64,000 bases of DNA from Kurthia zopfii. Lineage in GTDB: Bacteria > Bacillota > Bacilli > Bacillales_A > Planococcaceae. The stretch lies in assembly GCF_003143955.1 (NCBI RefSeq), contig NZ_QFVS01000008.1, positions 31,268-95,267 on the forward strand, written 5' to 3'. The notes below the pieces were generated by a model. It made no database searches. It saw nothing but the letters and a program-made list of their open reading frames with translations, and was not told the origin of the DNA. The position numbers and the translations under genes are program-made. Positions 7,796 through 16,184 of the stretch are shown here, one piece after another (positions within the stretch are counted from its first letter, which is position 1; each line of letters begins with the position of its first letter).

Positions 7796-9423
7796 AATTT
7801 ACGTATCCAGAAGGCCTAAAACCAATACTTCAAGAAATCGATCTTCAAATCGAGAAAGGTGAATTCGTCGTATTATGCGGGACTTCTGGTTGTGGTAAAA
7901 GTACATTATTAAAACATTTAAAGCGAGAATTAACGCCACATGGGCAAAAAAGCGGTTCAATCCGTTTTAATGGCATTGAATTAGAGCAATTATCCCAAAG
8001 AGAAGCGGCTTCAGAGATCGGATTCGTCTTACAAAATCCTGAAAATCAAATTGTGACCGATAAAGTTTGGCATGAATTAAGTTTCGGCTTAGAAAACTTA
8101 GGTCTTGATACAATGTCGATTAGACGACGAGTAGCTGAAATGGCTAGTTTCTTTGGTATTCAAAATTGGTTCCGCAAAAATACTACTGATTTATCAGGTG
8201 GGCAAAAACAACTGTTAAATCTTGCGAGTATTATGGTTATGCAGCCGAAAGTCTTGATTTTAGATGAACCGACATCGCAACTAGATCCAATCGCAGCGAG
8301 CGAGTTTATAGCGACACTTTCAAAACTGAATAAAGAATTAGGTTTAACAATTATATTAGTAGAGCATCGTTTGGAAGAAGTGTATCCTCTTGCTGACCGT
8401 GTCATCATCATGGACAATGGGAAAATAATTTCAAATGGTACGCCAGTCGAAGCGGCAGTTAATTTACGACAATTAGATGCGGAACATCCGATGCTACTCG
8501 GATTACCGACACCGATCCGTGTGCATCATTACTTTAAACTCGATCAGCAAGTCCCTTTGACAATCCGTGATGGTAGCCAATGGTTGTCACATCATTTCAA
8601 AGAGGATTCGAAAGCGATTCTACCGACTGTTGCATCGACCAACGAAGTAGTGTTGAGCGTAAAAGATTTATGGTTTCGATATAATAAAACGGATGAAGAT
8701 GTCGTACGTGGTTTAGAGTTCGAATTGGAAAAGGGCGATTTCTTAACGATTTTAGGTGGCAATGGTACGGGTAAATCGACAACTTTACAACTCATTTCAG
8801 GCTTAATGACACCACATAGAGGCAAAGTTACCGTTTTTGGCAAGACTTTAAAGAACTATAAAAATAGTGATTTATACAATGGTGTCATCGCCATGTTGCC
8901 ACAGGATCCAACGACTTTATTAGTGGAGAAAACCGTGCAGTTAGAATTCTCAACATTAACTTCAGACCAAACTCTAATTGATTCAATCGTACATTTACTG
9001 CAAATAGAACATTTATTGGCACAACATCCGTATGATTTAAGTGGTGGCGAGCAGCAAAAAGTCGCGCTTGGGAAAGTGTTATTAAAACAACCTCGTTTGC
9101 TCATATTAGATGAACCTACGAAAGGTTTAGATGCACAGTCAAAACAAATTCTTGCGTCGATCTTGACGCAACTTAGAGAAAAGGGTACGACAATATTAAT
9201 GGTGACGCATGATGTCGAGTTTTCTGCGGAACATGCATCTAAATGTGCCATGTTTTTTGATGGCCAAATCGTATCGATCGATTCACCACGGGAGTTTTAC
9301 TGCGGTAATCACTTTTACACGACAGCAGCGAATCGCATGTGCCGTCATCTGTTTAATGATGTCATTACGACGAATCAATTAATTGAGCGATGCGCCGTTC
9401 AAAAACGGGAGGTAGTCATTTGA
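7768..9423 (+). CDS. fused ECF transporter ATPase (EcfA-EcfA')
   Basis: 551-aa double ABC ATPase. Domain 1 (residues about 1-250) has Walker A GTSGCGKST (about 38), signature LSGGQKQLL, Walker B VLILDEP and switch EHR. Domain 2 (about 295-540) has Walker A GGNGTGKST (about 330), signature LSGGEQQKV, Walker B LLILDEP and THD. Both sites look catalytically complete. In many ECF systems these are two proteins (A and A'); here they are one chain. The start is ATG 7768, 8 nt after TTGGAGG, inside the end of ecfT. The S-subunit start codon overlaps its stop. Confidence 0.92.
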   Translation: MAIIEIEQLEFTYPEGLKPILQEIDLQIEKGEFVVLCGTSGCGKSTLLKHLKRELTPHGQKSGSIRFNGIELEQLSQREAASEIGFVLQNPENQIVTDKVWHELSFGLENLGLDTMSIRRRVAEMASFFGIQNWFRKNTTDLSGGQKQLLNLASIMVMQPKVLILDEPTSQLDPIAASEFIATLSKLNKELGLTIILVEHRLEEVYPLADRVIIMDNGKIISNGTPVEAAVNLRQLDAEHPMLLGLPTPIRVHHYFKLDQQVPLTIRDGSQWLSHHFKEDSKAILPTVASTNEVVLSVKDLWFRYNKTDEDVVRGLEFELEKGDFLTILGGNGTGKSTTLQLISGLMTPHRGKVTVFGKTLKNYKNSDLYNGVIAMLPQDPTTLLVEKTVQLEFSTLTSDQTLIDSIVHLLQIEHLLAQHPYDLSGGEQQKVALGKVLLKQPRLLILDEPTKGLDAQSKQILASILTQLREKGTTILMVTHDVEFSAEHASKCAMFFDGQIVSIDSPREFYCGNHFYTTAANRMCRHLFNDVITTNQLIERCAVQKREVVI

Positions 9424-10118
9424 AAACGCGTAAAATCATTTCTTTACTACTCCTTTTCGTTGCGATTCCAGCAGTACTATTAATAGGCATTGTCTTATTC
9501 AATGATGGTAAGTACCAAATCATCTCAATGATTGTTGTGATTCTCGCATGTATCCCATTCTTTCTTTCATTTGAGAAGCGTAGGCCAGATGCGCGAGAAA
9601 TTCTAGTCATCGCTGTTATGTCTGCCATTTCAGTTGCTGGTCGTGCTGCATTTGCTTGGGTTCCCGCATTTAAGCCAGTAACCGCTTTTACCGCTATTAC
9701 TGGGTTCAAACTAGGGCCAGAAGCAGGATTCTTAACTGGGGCTGTTTCCGCGATTGCATCGAATATTTTATTTGGGCAAGGGCCGTGGACACCATTCCAA
9801 ATGTTCACTTGGGGTATACTCGGCTATATAGCAGGGTTACTCGGCAAAACAAAATGGATGGATACGAAAATCGGCTTAATTTTATACGGTATTTTTGCAG
9901 GGGTATTATTTTCATTCATCATGGATATTTGGACTGTCATGTCTTATGATGGTGCGTTCAGCTGGGCGAGATATATTGCGGCAGCAGGCACTGCACTACC
10001 ATTCACGATTACGTATGCACTTTCAAATGTCGTTTTCTTATTATTACTTACGAAACCTATTGGTGATAAGCTTGAACGAATCAAAAAGAAATACGGCATT
10101 ATGCAACCAAATTCATAA
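9420..10118 (+). CDS. ECF transporter substrate-binding (S) subunit, probably cobalamin
   Basis: 232-aa integral membrane S component. After two N-terminal helices comes the ECF S-subunit core with PVTAFTAITGFKLGPEAG, GAVSAIASNILFGQGPWTPFQ and GILGYIAGLLG, alternating loops and helices. I place the start at TTG 9420, spaced well from GGGAGG and overlapping the ATPase stop codon; an upstream ATG at 9390 has no ribosome binding site. B12 specificity is inferred from the operon's cobalamin riboswitch and from the resemblance to the CbrT type of S components, not from individual residues. Confidence 0.82.
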   Translation: MKTRKIISLLLLFVAIPAVLLIGIVLFNDGKYQIISMIVVILACIPFFLSFEKRRPDAREILVIAVMSAISVAGRAAFAWVPAFKPVTAFTAITGFKLGPEAGFLTGAVSAIASNILFGQGPWTPFQMFTWGILGYIAGLLGKTKWMDTKIGLILYGIFAGVLFSFIMDIWTVMSYDGAFSWARYIAAAGTALPFTITYALSNVVFLLLLTKPIGDKLERIKKKYGIMQPNS

Positions 10119-10124
10119 CTTTCT

Positions 10125-10160
10125 AGCTAAACGACTCAAAATGAATCGTTTAGCTTTTTT
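10125..10160 (+). terminator. terminator of the B12-uptake operon
   Basis: AGCTAAACGA (10125-10134) pairs perfectly with TCGTTTAGCT (10146-10155) and is followed by a U-run. Confidence 0.9.
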
Positions 10161-10200
10161 AATAGGTATTATAAAATAGTGAATCACCTAATTTTTTCTA

Positions 10201-10230
10201 TTGTATAGTCGTATTATCCTTGTATATAAT
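10201..10230 (+). promoter_or_regulatory. promoter of the first subtilisin gene
   Basis: TTGTAT (10201-10206) and TATAAT (10225-10230) with an 18-nt spacer. Confidence 0.6.
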
Positions 10231-10265
10231 ATGATTACTTGAATAAAATAAGGTGGGTGGCTTCA

Positions 10266-11894
10266 TTGAAAAAATTAACTATTCCTTTCTTACTATCTCT
10301 CTCATTATTTTTACTCAATTCGACCAATACTTATGCCAAGGAATCCATTATTTCATTTCCTAAAAATGCAGTACCAAAGATTGAACAGATTCTTGAGGAT
10401 ACGCCTTATCAGTTGTACGAAAATGTCCAAGTGATTACCGCAGATCTATCAAATACTCAAATTCAACAATTACATAAAATGAAATCTGTTGTTGTTGAAA
10501 AAGATGAACATCTCATAACAGAAGGGAAAGAGTCACAAGTTTTCTCATTGCCAAATATACTTTGGAATTTCCAATCTATAAAATTGGATCATGCTCGAAA
10601 ATTAAATCTCACGGGTGCTACTAGTAAAATCGCCGTCATCGACACGGGCATTAATGAAAATCAATATTTAAAAGTGCGTAACCATGTTGTTTTTTCGAAA
10701 GATGATCCTCAAACAGCGATTAACGAAGGCGATCAAAAAGACCGCGGACATTCCGGCAAAGGACATGGCACAGCTGTAACCTCAATTATTGCGACAAAAC
10801 CATTTCTTGCTCTTTCAAAAGGTGGAATTGCGCCAAATGCTGTAATCGATTCATTAAAATACGCGGACGGTACGAAAAAAGGGAAGTCGGGTGATATTGT
10901 AAAAGCTGTGGATTGGGCGATTGAGCAAAAAGTTGACTTGATTAACTTGTCTTCTGGCCTTCAAAAAGACTTAACTTCGATTCATCAATCAATGATTAAA
11001 GCGAGAGAAGCGGGCATCATCGTCGTTGCTTCCGCTGGAAATGATGGTCAAGATCATCCGCTTCGTTATCCGGCAAGTTATAAGGAAGTCATCTCTGTAG
11101 GTTCTATTAATCAATACGCGGATATTAGCAGCTTCTCAAACAGTCGTGATGCCGTTGATTTCTTAGCGCCTGGTGAAGCGATCAATGCTTTTACTAGTAA
11201 TGGTTCCGTTCAAAAGATGTATGGTACTTCATTCGCTGCGCCGCATATTACTGGAATGCTTGCTTTATTAGCTGAAAGATATCCTTATATGCCAGATGCT
11301 CAATTGATTGAAAAATTAAAATCTTTACGAAATGCTCATTTAGTCCCTGAATTAAATTTGAAACCTGTGAAGATGATTGATCCGCCAACATCTTTCGTAT
11401 ACCAATCTATTACGGATCACGATATGACTTTACAAGTGGATCTTCCGAAAAAAACGGAAGCGATCGTGTCTATTAATGGGGTGGAAGCTACTAGAAGTTC
11501 AAAATCAATCATCAAACTAAAAAAATTAAAATCCAATACAATTTATGCCATAGGTGTCCGCTTCACAGATACAGATGGGGAATGGTCTGATGAGGTTGTA
11601 AAAGGCGCGAATACTCTACTGGACAAATCACCTCCTGATGTCCCATATGACACAACTAGCATTGTCTTAAAAAGCAATCAAGTTTCGTTAAAGTGGAAAT
11701 TGAAAAAACCTCAAGATTTTTCTCACTTCTTAATTTATGAAAATAAGAAGCGAATTGGACAGACGAAAAATAATCATTTTACTACGGTGAAAGCAATTGC
11801 GAAAAAGAAACATTTTACGTATACAATTGTAGCGGTTGATGAAGATGGCAATCGTTCGAAAAAAGCTTATAGTAAAGTCATTCGATACCGCTAA
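10266..11894 (+). CDS. secreted subtilisin-family (S8) serine protease
   Basis: 542 aa. Signal peptide to about residue 24 (ends NTYA). The catalytic triad is complete: Asp126 in AVIDTG, His167 in GHGTAV, Ser322 in GTSFAAP; the oxyanion Asn is in ASAGNDG. The C-terminal third (about residues 365-542) looks like two beta-sandwich (fibronectin III-like) modules and ends in a basic tail. The TTG at 10266 is preferred over the upstream TTG at 10239 because it follows AAGGTGGGTGG and gives a proper signal peptide. Single gene with its own promoter. The substrate is unknown; general extracellular proteolysis is likely. Confidence 0.88.
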   Translation: MKKLTIPFLLSLSLFLLNSTNTYAKESIISFPKNAVPKIEQILEDTPYQLYENVQVITADLSNTQIQQLHKMKSVVVEKDEHLITEGKESQVFSLPNILWNFQSIKLDHARKLNLTGATSKIAVIDTGINENQYLKVRNHVVFSKDDPQTAINEGDQKDRGHSGKGHGTAVTSIIATKPFLALSKGGIAPNAVIDSLKYADGTKKGKSGDIVKAVDWAIEQKVDLINLSSGLQKDLTSIHQSMIKAREAGIIVVASAGNDGQDHPLRYPASYKEVISVGSINQYADISSFSNSRDAVDFLAPGEAINAFTSNGSVQKMYGTSFAAPHITGMLALLAERYPYMPDAQLIEKLKSLRNAHLVPELNLKPVKMIDPPTSFVYQSITDHDMTLQVDLPKKTEAIVSINGVEATRSSKSIIKLKKLKSNTIYAIGVRFTDTDGEWSDEVVKGANTLLDKSPPDVPYDTTSIVLKSNQVSLKWKLKKPQDFSHFLIYENKKRIGQTKNNHFTTVKAIAKKKHFTYTIVAVDEDGNRSKKAYSKVIRYR

Positions 11895-11958
11895 CTGAAT
11901 AGCTTTATTACCTCCGATTCTCTAAAAAATGCTAAAATAGAGAAAAGGAGGTTTCTTT

Positions 11959-12711
11959 ATGAAAGAAAAAACATTTCAAGATGCAGTCGGTTTTAGTGTA
12001 CAAGATACGCTCGCTTTATTTTGGTTGTATGAAACCTCAACAGAAGCGAAGTATTCAATGGAAATTTATGAACGTTTTATCGAATCATTCCCTGGTCGAA
12101 AAGTCGGCTATGAATATGTGGCGCGAGTCGCGAAAAGGATTGAGGGGGAAAATTTACTTACTTCTCATTTAGAAGGTCGGAAAGTGTATTATCAAGCAAC
12201 CGATTTAGGGAAACAGCGTTTAGAGCGCTACAGAACATTGTATTTTCAAAGATTCCACGAGATTGTTCTCGTGTTAGATCGATTTTATTTCGAACTGACT
12301 CGCAATGGAAGTAAACCACCTAAACCAGAGCATTCACTGCCAGAGGAGTTTAGAGGTTACTTTTCTAAGTTGATTTCAGTAAAAGATATCGTGCGTTATA
12401 TGGCTTTTAGACTTTCTCAAACGCGCTCAACATTTTCAATGACGGATGTTGGCAATCAGATTGAATACTTATTTGGATGGAGTCCTTCAAATAGTTACTT
12501 ATATACGGTCGCTTGGGAACTCGAAGAAAAGGGATATTTGGTTGGTACATGGCCCGATGAAAAACGTACGAAGCGTGATTTACGTGGCACTGATGCAGGA
12601 AATGAGTTTTTCGAAGTGATTGCGCGAGATTTAACGGATCAAATTCGTACAAATAGGCGTTTTATACATTATATGTTAGATTTCTTCAAAACTTCAGAAA
12701 AAACAATTTGA
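11959..12711 (+). CDS. PadR-like transcriptional regulator with two winged-helix units
   Basis: 250 aa. Residues about 12-85 form a PadR-type winged helix (TLALFWLYET, YEYVARVAKRIEGENLL, GRKVYYQATDLGKQRL). A second similar unit appears at about 135-220 (DIVRYMAFRL, NSYLYTVAWELEEKGYL, RDLRGTDAGNEFF). Between and after them are helices that could dimerise. Ordinary PadR proteins have one N-terminal winged helix and a C-terminal helical domain, so the duplicated arrangement is unusual. The start follows AAAAGGAGG. No obvious effector gene is adjacent; the next element is the Trp T-box. Confidence 0.7.
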   Translation: MKEKTFQDAVGFSVQDTLALFWLYETSTEAKYSMEIYERFIESFPGRKVGYEYVARVAKRIEGENLLTSHLEGRKVYYQATDLGKQRLERYRTLYFQRFHEIVLVLDRFYFELTRNGSKPPKPEHSLPEEFRGYFSKLISVKDIVRYMAFRLSQTRSTFSMTDVGNQIEYLFGWSPSNSYLYTVAWELEEKGYLVGTWPDEKRTKRDLRGTDAGNEFFEVIARDLTDQIRTNRRFIHYMLDFFKTSEKTI

Positions 12712-12737
12712 ATGTTCAGTTAGTTTATGCGTATAAT
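12708..12737 (+). promoter_or_regulatory. promoter of the trpEG T-box transcript
   Basis: TTGAAT (12708-12713) and TATAAT (12732-12737), 18-nt spacer. The -35 overlaps the 3' end of the PadR-like gene. Confidence 0.6.
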
Positions 12738-12743
12738 AGGCTC

Positions 12744-12977
12744 AACACGTTGACTAGGAGTAGTAAAAAATCAAATTCTTTTCAAGAGAGCTAATGGTGG
12801 TGCGAATTAGTATAGATTGATTTTTGAATGGACCTACGAGTGATGCCTTGAATGATTCAGTAGAGACATCCGGCGGCAGCCGTTACCTGCGAGCGATGGC
12901 ATAGGCCATAACTGAGGTGGTACCGCGGATTTCGATTCGTCCTCCATGGAGATTAATTTCTCTATGGGGGATTTTTT
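12744..12977 (+). promoter_or_regulatory. T-box riboswitch, tryptophan specifier
   Basis: Hallmarks in order: AGGAGTAGT start of stem I, AAGAGAGCTAATGGTGG, the specifier region GAATGGACC with TGG (Trp) as the probable specifier codon, the conserved T-box GAGGTGGTACCGCG (12914-12927), and an intrinsic terminator (CCTCCATGGAGA pairing with TCTCTATGGGGG, then a U-run ending about 12977). Uncharged tRNA-Trp would stabilise the antiterminator and switch on trpEG. Confidence 0.92.
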
Positions 12978-13018
12978 CATTGAAGGAAGATTGAGCAGAG
13001 CTGAGAGGAGTTTTACAA

Positions 13019-14407
13019 ATGACAGTTGAGCAGAGTAATTTTATTCAAATTGAGATGGAAGCAGATATGCATACGCCAATCTCAATATTCCAGGCGCTTG
13101 AGGGAGAAGAAAAGGTTTTATTCGAATCCTCTTCAAATCATGCGCAACAAGGGCGCTTTTCATTTATTGCGAGAAACCCTTGCGGAAGTTTTATCGCAGA
13201 GAAGGAGAAGTCGACTTTTACACATAAAGGTCAGGTTCAGTCGATTCGGGACAAAAACCCTTTGCGACATTTAAGAGAGATTATGCCAAAAGTGAATAAC
13301 GCACTTCCTTTTTCATTTTATGGCGGGGCAGTAGGATATTTTGGTTATGAGACTGCTTTTTATAATGAAAAGTTAATCGATGATCTGGATGATTCGATTC
13401 AAATGCCTGATCTTCATTTATTATTTTTTGATTCGTTTATTATTTATGATCATTTTAAAAATAGCATAATCGTTGCGACAGTGGATTTATTCGATGAGCA
13501 ACTTGAACAAGAGATTCTACAAAAGCGTCTTGAAGTACTACAAAATGCATTAGGCAAAGCGATTCATCCAATACCTTCAAAGGATGTTTCTTTAAAATTT
13601 TCACCAACTTGGGCTGCTAATGAATTTTGTGAAGCGGTTGAACGTTGTAAGGAGCATATAATTGCAGGGGATATTTTTCAAATTGTGCTGTCGCAGCGGT
13701 TTTCGGCACATTATGACGATCATCCACTTCATGTGTATCGTAAATTACGTGTAGCAAATCCATCTCCGTATATGTATTATTTACAATTTCATGAATATAC
13801 GGTGCTTGGAACGTCTCCAGAAAGCCTTGTGAAGGTTTCTAAGCGTAAAATTATATCTAATCCAATTGCTGGCACTAGACCTCGTCAAACGGACGCTGAG
13901 GCGGATTTACGTATGGAAGAGGAATTACTTGCTGATGAAAAGGAATTAGCCGAACATCGTATGTTAGTAGACCTTGCTCGAAATGATATCGGCAAACTGT
14001 GTAAAACAAATTCTATTTCGATTGATCGCTATATGGCCATTGAGCGTTATAAGTATGTGATGCACATTGTGTCAGAGGTGTCTGGAGAACTTGAAGACGG
14101 TATTGATGCATTAGATGTGATTTCGAGTTGTTTGCCAGCAGGAACCGTGTCTGGTGCGCCTAAAATTCGTGCGATGCAATTGATTCATCACTTTGAGCCG
14201 GTTAAACGTGGCGTATATGCTGGGGCAATTGGCTATCTTTCAAAATCTGGTGACTTAGATTTAGCATTGGCCATTCGGACGATGGTCATTAAAGATCAAA
14301 CTGCGCATGTTCAAGCGGGAGCGGGTGTTGTGCTTCATTCGGTTGCGCAAAAAGAGTTTGAGGAAACGATGCATAAGGCACGTGCTTTGCTGGAGGTGAT
14401 TCAATGA
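13019..14407 (+). CDS. trpE: anthranilate synthase component I
   Basis: 462 aa. Makes anthranilate from chorismate with ammonia supplied by TrpG. The chorismate-binding domain covers about residues 200-460, with PIAGTRPR (about 281), DEKELAEHRMLVDLARND, LPAGTVSGAPKIRAM and GAGVV. The alanine in PIAGT marks TrpE; PabB has a lysine there. The N-terminal LFES (about 37) corresponds to the tryptophan feedback site LLES. The usual GTRPRG glycine is Gln here. The Trp T-box upstream supports the assignment. It overlaps trpG by 4 nt. Confidence 0.92.
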   Translation: MTVEQSNFIQIEMEADMHTPISIFQALEGEEKVLFESSSNHAQQGRFSFIARNPCGSFIAEKEKSTFTHKGQVQSIRDKNPLRHLREIMPKVNNALPFSFYGGAVGYFGYETAFYNEKLIDDLDDSIQMPDLHLLFFDSFIIYDHFKNSIIVATVDLFDEQLEQEILQKRLEVLQNALGKAIHPIPSKDVSLKFSPTWAANEFCEAVERCKEHIIAGDIFQIVLSQRFSAHYDDHPLHVYRKLRVANPSPYMYYLQFHEYTVLGTSPESLVKVSKRKIISNPIAGTRPRQTDAEADLRMEEELLADEKELAEHRMLVDLARNDIGKLCKTNSISIDRYMAIERYKYVMHIVSEVSGELEDGIDALDVISSCLPAGTVSGAPKIRAMQLIHHFEPVKRGVYAGAIGYLSKSGDLDLALAIRTMVIKDQTAHVQAGAGVVLHSVAQKEFEETMHKARALLEVIQ

Positions 14408-14976
14408 TTTTACTAATCGATAATTATGATTCCTTTACGTATAATCTTGTGCAGCAGCTTCAATCGCTTGGAGCGGTCGTCAAAGTTGTGCGAAATGATG
14501 CCGTAACAATTGATGAAATTCGAAAATTGAATCCAAATGCGATTGTTCTATCTCCTGGACCAGGTACGCCAGATGAAGCGGGTATTTGTTTAGAGGTTGT
14601 GAAGCAATTATATGCTGATTATCCGATTCTCGGCATTTGCCTTGGCCATCAAGCGATTGCACAAGCATTTGGAGCAAAAATAGTACAAGCAAAGGAAATT
14701 ATTCATGGGAGCTGTTCGACTTTGAACCACGACTCTGAGGGATTATTTAATGAATGCTCTCCAGCGACGGAAGTGATGCGCTACCATTCATTAACAGTGG
14801 ATTTAGAAAGTATGGAAGGGACGCCATTACAAGTTCATGCTGAAGTTTCAGATGGAACAATTATGGCGATTAAACACCGTGATTTTGCGATTTTCGGCTT
14901 ACAATTCCATCCTGAATCTTTTGCGACTAGTGAAGGTAATCAAATGATTCGAAATTTCTTAAATTATTTAGATTGA
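14404..14976 (+). CDS. trpG: anthranilate synthase component II (glutamine amidotransferase)
   Basis: 190-aa class I glutamine amidotransferase. DNYDSFTYNLVQ at the N-terminus, oxyanion LSPGPGTP, nucleophile Cys79 in GICLGHQ, and the His/Glu pair in LQFHPES near the C-terminus. ATGA overlap with trpE. In Bacillus relatives one such subunit can serve both anthranilate and aminodeoxychorismate synthases, so it may also act with a PabB encoded elsewhere. No trpDCFBA follows, which is unusual for a Trp T-box transcript. Confidence 0.9.
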   Translation: MILLIDNYDSFTYNLVQQLQSLGAVVKVVRNDAVTIDEIRKLNPNAIVLSPGPGTPDEAGICLEVVKQLYADYPILGICLGHQAIAQAFGAKIVQAKEIIHGSCSTLNHDSEGLFNECSPATEVMRYHSLTVDLESMEGTPLQVHAEVSDGTIMAIKHRDFAIFGLQFHPESFATSEGNQMIRNFLNYLD

Positions 14977-14980
14977 AATA

Positions 14981-15017
14981 GTAGAGAACTCTCATTTTTT
15001 GCAGAGTTCTCTTTTTG
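14981..15017 (+). terminator. terminator after trpG
   Basis: AGAGAACTCT pairs with AGAGTTCTCT, followed by a U-run. The stem ends just before the stop codon of the convergent TPR gene. Confidence 0.85.
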
Positions 15018-15018
15018 A

Positions 15019-15621
15019 TTAAGGGAAATAAAGTTGACCAACATCTAAATTATCGATTTGTTTCCATTTGATCCATTCAAGTGCAAGCTCTCGACCAATA
15101 TAAATATAAAATTCGGCTTCTTCCTCTCGAATGTCGTCCAATGAACGATTGAATACACCCATTAATGACTGAAGTGATTTGTAATCGCCCTTAAGGTCGG
15201 CTTCATATAGTTGTTTAAAAGCAAGTAGCTGCGGTTCTTTACTCATCATTTCTTCATCAAAATCAGCGATCGCATGCGCTAAATGTCGTAAGGTGTTTGT
15301 GTCATAATAGAGCATTAATGCTCCTTTAACAGGTAGGCTTTTTTTGATTTTACTTGGTAGTCGATCATATAAAGGTTTTGATTCTTCTGTTAATCCGTAA
15401 TGTTCCACCTTAGCAACTTCAATATGCAAGGCTGAAAGGTAAGCAGCAAATGCGTATCGATGTTCACCGAGTAAATATGACAACTGACCATATTGTCGAT
15501 AATAGTTTGAGTTGAATGGTTCTACTTGTATTGCTTCGGTAAATTTTAAGCGAGCTTTCGAATAACTTCCTTGATTTCTTAATGAAATGCCATCTTGCAC
15601 CAACTTGTTTACATTAATCAT
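15019..15621 (-). CDS. TPR-repeat protein of unknown function
   Basis: 200-aa soluble protein. Residues about 5-75 read as two TPR-like helical hairpins (AVFTEAIQ-type: SYSKARLKFTEAIQVEPFNSNYY then GEHRYAFAAYLSALHIE). The remainder is helical without a motif I recognise. The start follows TTGGAGG. A GAAC-N4-GTTC palindrome lies about 65 nt upstream. Function unknown; TPR units usually mediate protein contacts. Confidence 0.65.
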   Translation of the reverse strand: MINVNKLVQDGISLRNQGSYSKARLKFTEAIQVEPFNSNYYRQYGQLSYLLGEHRYAFAAYLSALHIEVAKVEHYGLTEESKPLYDRLPSKIKKSLPVKGALMLYYDTNTLRHLAHAIADFDEEMMSKEPQLLAFKQLYEADLKGDYKSLQSLMGVFNRSLDDIREEEAEFYIYIGRELALEWIKWKQIDNLDVGQLYFP

Positions 15622-15937
15622 ATTAAAACCTCCAAGTCATTTTGCTAAATTTATTATACAGAATTTTCTACAAATAAGTAAATAGAACATTTGTTCTTCG
15701 TTGGTAAAAAGGGCATATTTAATAAATAAGTGATTTTTTTCTATGATATTTCAAATTCAAGCAGTTTTTTTATCCTATTCCCCATTTTTCAAATGCACAT
15801 TTCACAAGGGAATGTATCAGATACTTCTAGAACTAGTTAAAACTTGTCAATTTGGATCGGTTGTATATATAATGAATGTAATTCCAATTATTAGGTTATT
15901 TACATAAGGAATTAGAATTTTGCTGGAGGTTATTGAA
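15622..15937. other. divergent intergenic region with SOS-like palindrome and promoter
   Basis: On the - strand a TATAAT (15652-15657) probably serves the TPR gene. GAACATTTGTTC at 15685-15696 fits the GAAC-N4-GTTC core of Bacillus LexA boxes but not its outer bases, so LexA control is only possible. On the + strand TTGTCA (15844-15849) and TATAAT (15868-15873), 18-nt spacer, form a good promoter for the 57-aa gene. No further gene seen. Confidence 0.45.
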
Positions 15938-16111
15938 GTGTCGTGGATTATTGGGAGCTTTTCATTAATTATTGCTTTAGTAGTAATCTTCACCATTTTA
16001 CAAGTCATTAATCGGATCCAAAAAAGTCGTTCAATCCAACATAGAAAACACTCAAACATCGAAGCACGCTTTACTAAAAGTAATCGTTCTTCTAAAGGTG
16101 GCGCGTATTAA
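15938..16111 (+). CDS. small single-span membrane protein, 57 aa
   Basis: GTG at 15938 is 9 nt after TGGAGG. Residues about 3-25 form one hydrophobic helix (WIIGSFSLIIALVVIFTIL); the rest is a strongly basic, serine-rich cytoplasmic tail. It has its own promoter and terminator. I do not recognise a family and infer no function. Confidence 0.6.
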   Translation: MSWIIGSFSLIIALVVIFTILQVINRIQKSRSIQHRKHSNIEARFTKSNRSSKGGAY

Positions 16112-16139
16112 AGACATTCTTACTTGAATGTCTTTTTTA
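16111..16139 (+). terminator. terminator of the 57-aa membrane protein gene
   Basis: AAGACATTC pairs with GAATGTCTT, followed by a U-run. Confidence 0.85.
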
Positions 16140-16148
16140 TTTTGTTTA

Positions 16149-16172
16149 TTATATAAGTGAACACTTATATAA
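16149..16172 (+). promoter_or_regulatory. ArsR operator, perfect palindrome
   Basis: Arms TTATATAAGTG (16149-16159) and CACTTATATAA (16162-16172) are perfect complements around a 2-nt centre, 13 nt before the arsR start. Its size and position are what is expected for an ArsR dimer autoregulating arsRB. Confidence 0.75.
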
Positions 16173-16184
16173 GGGGTTGAATTC

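Noticed and set aside
13019..14976. Possible aminodeoxychorismate synthase (pabB-pabA)
   Set aside because: The active-site segment reads PIAGT as in TrpE rather than PIKGT, and the leader is a Trp T-box.
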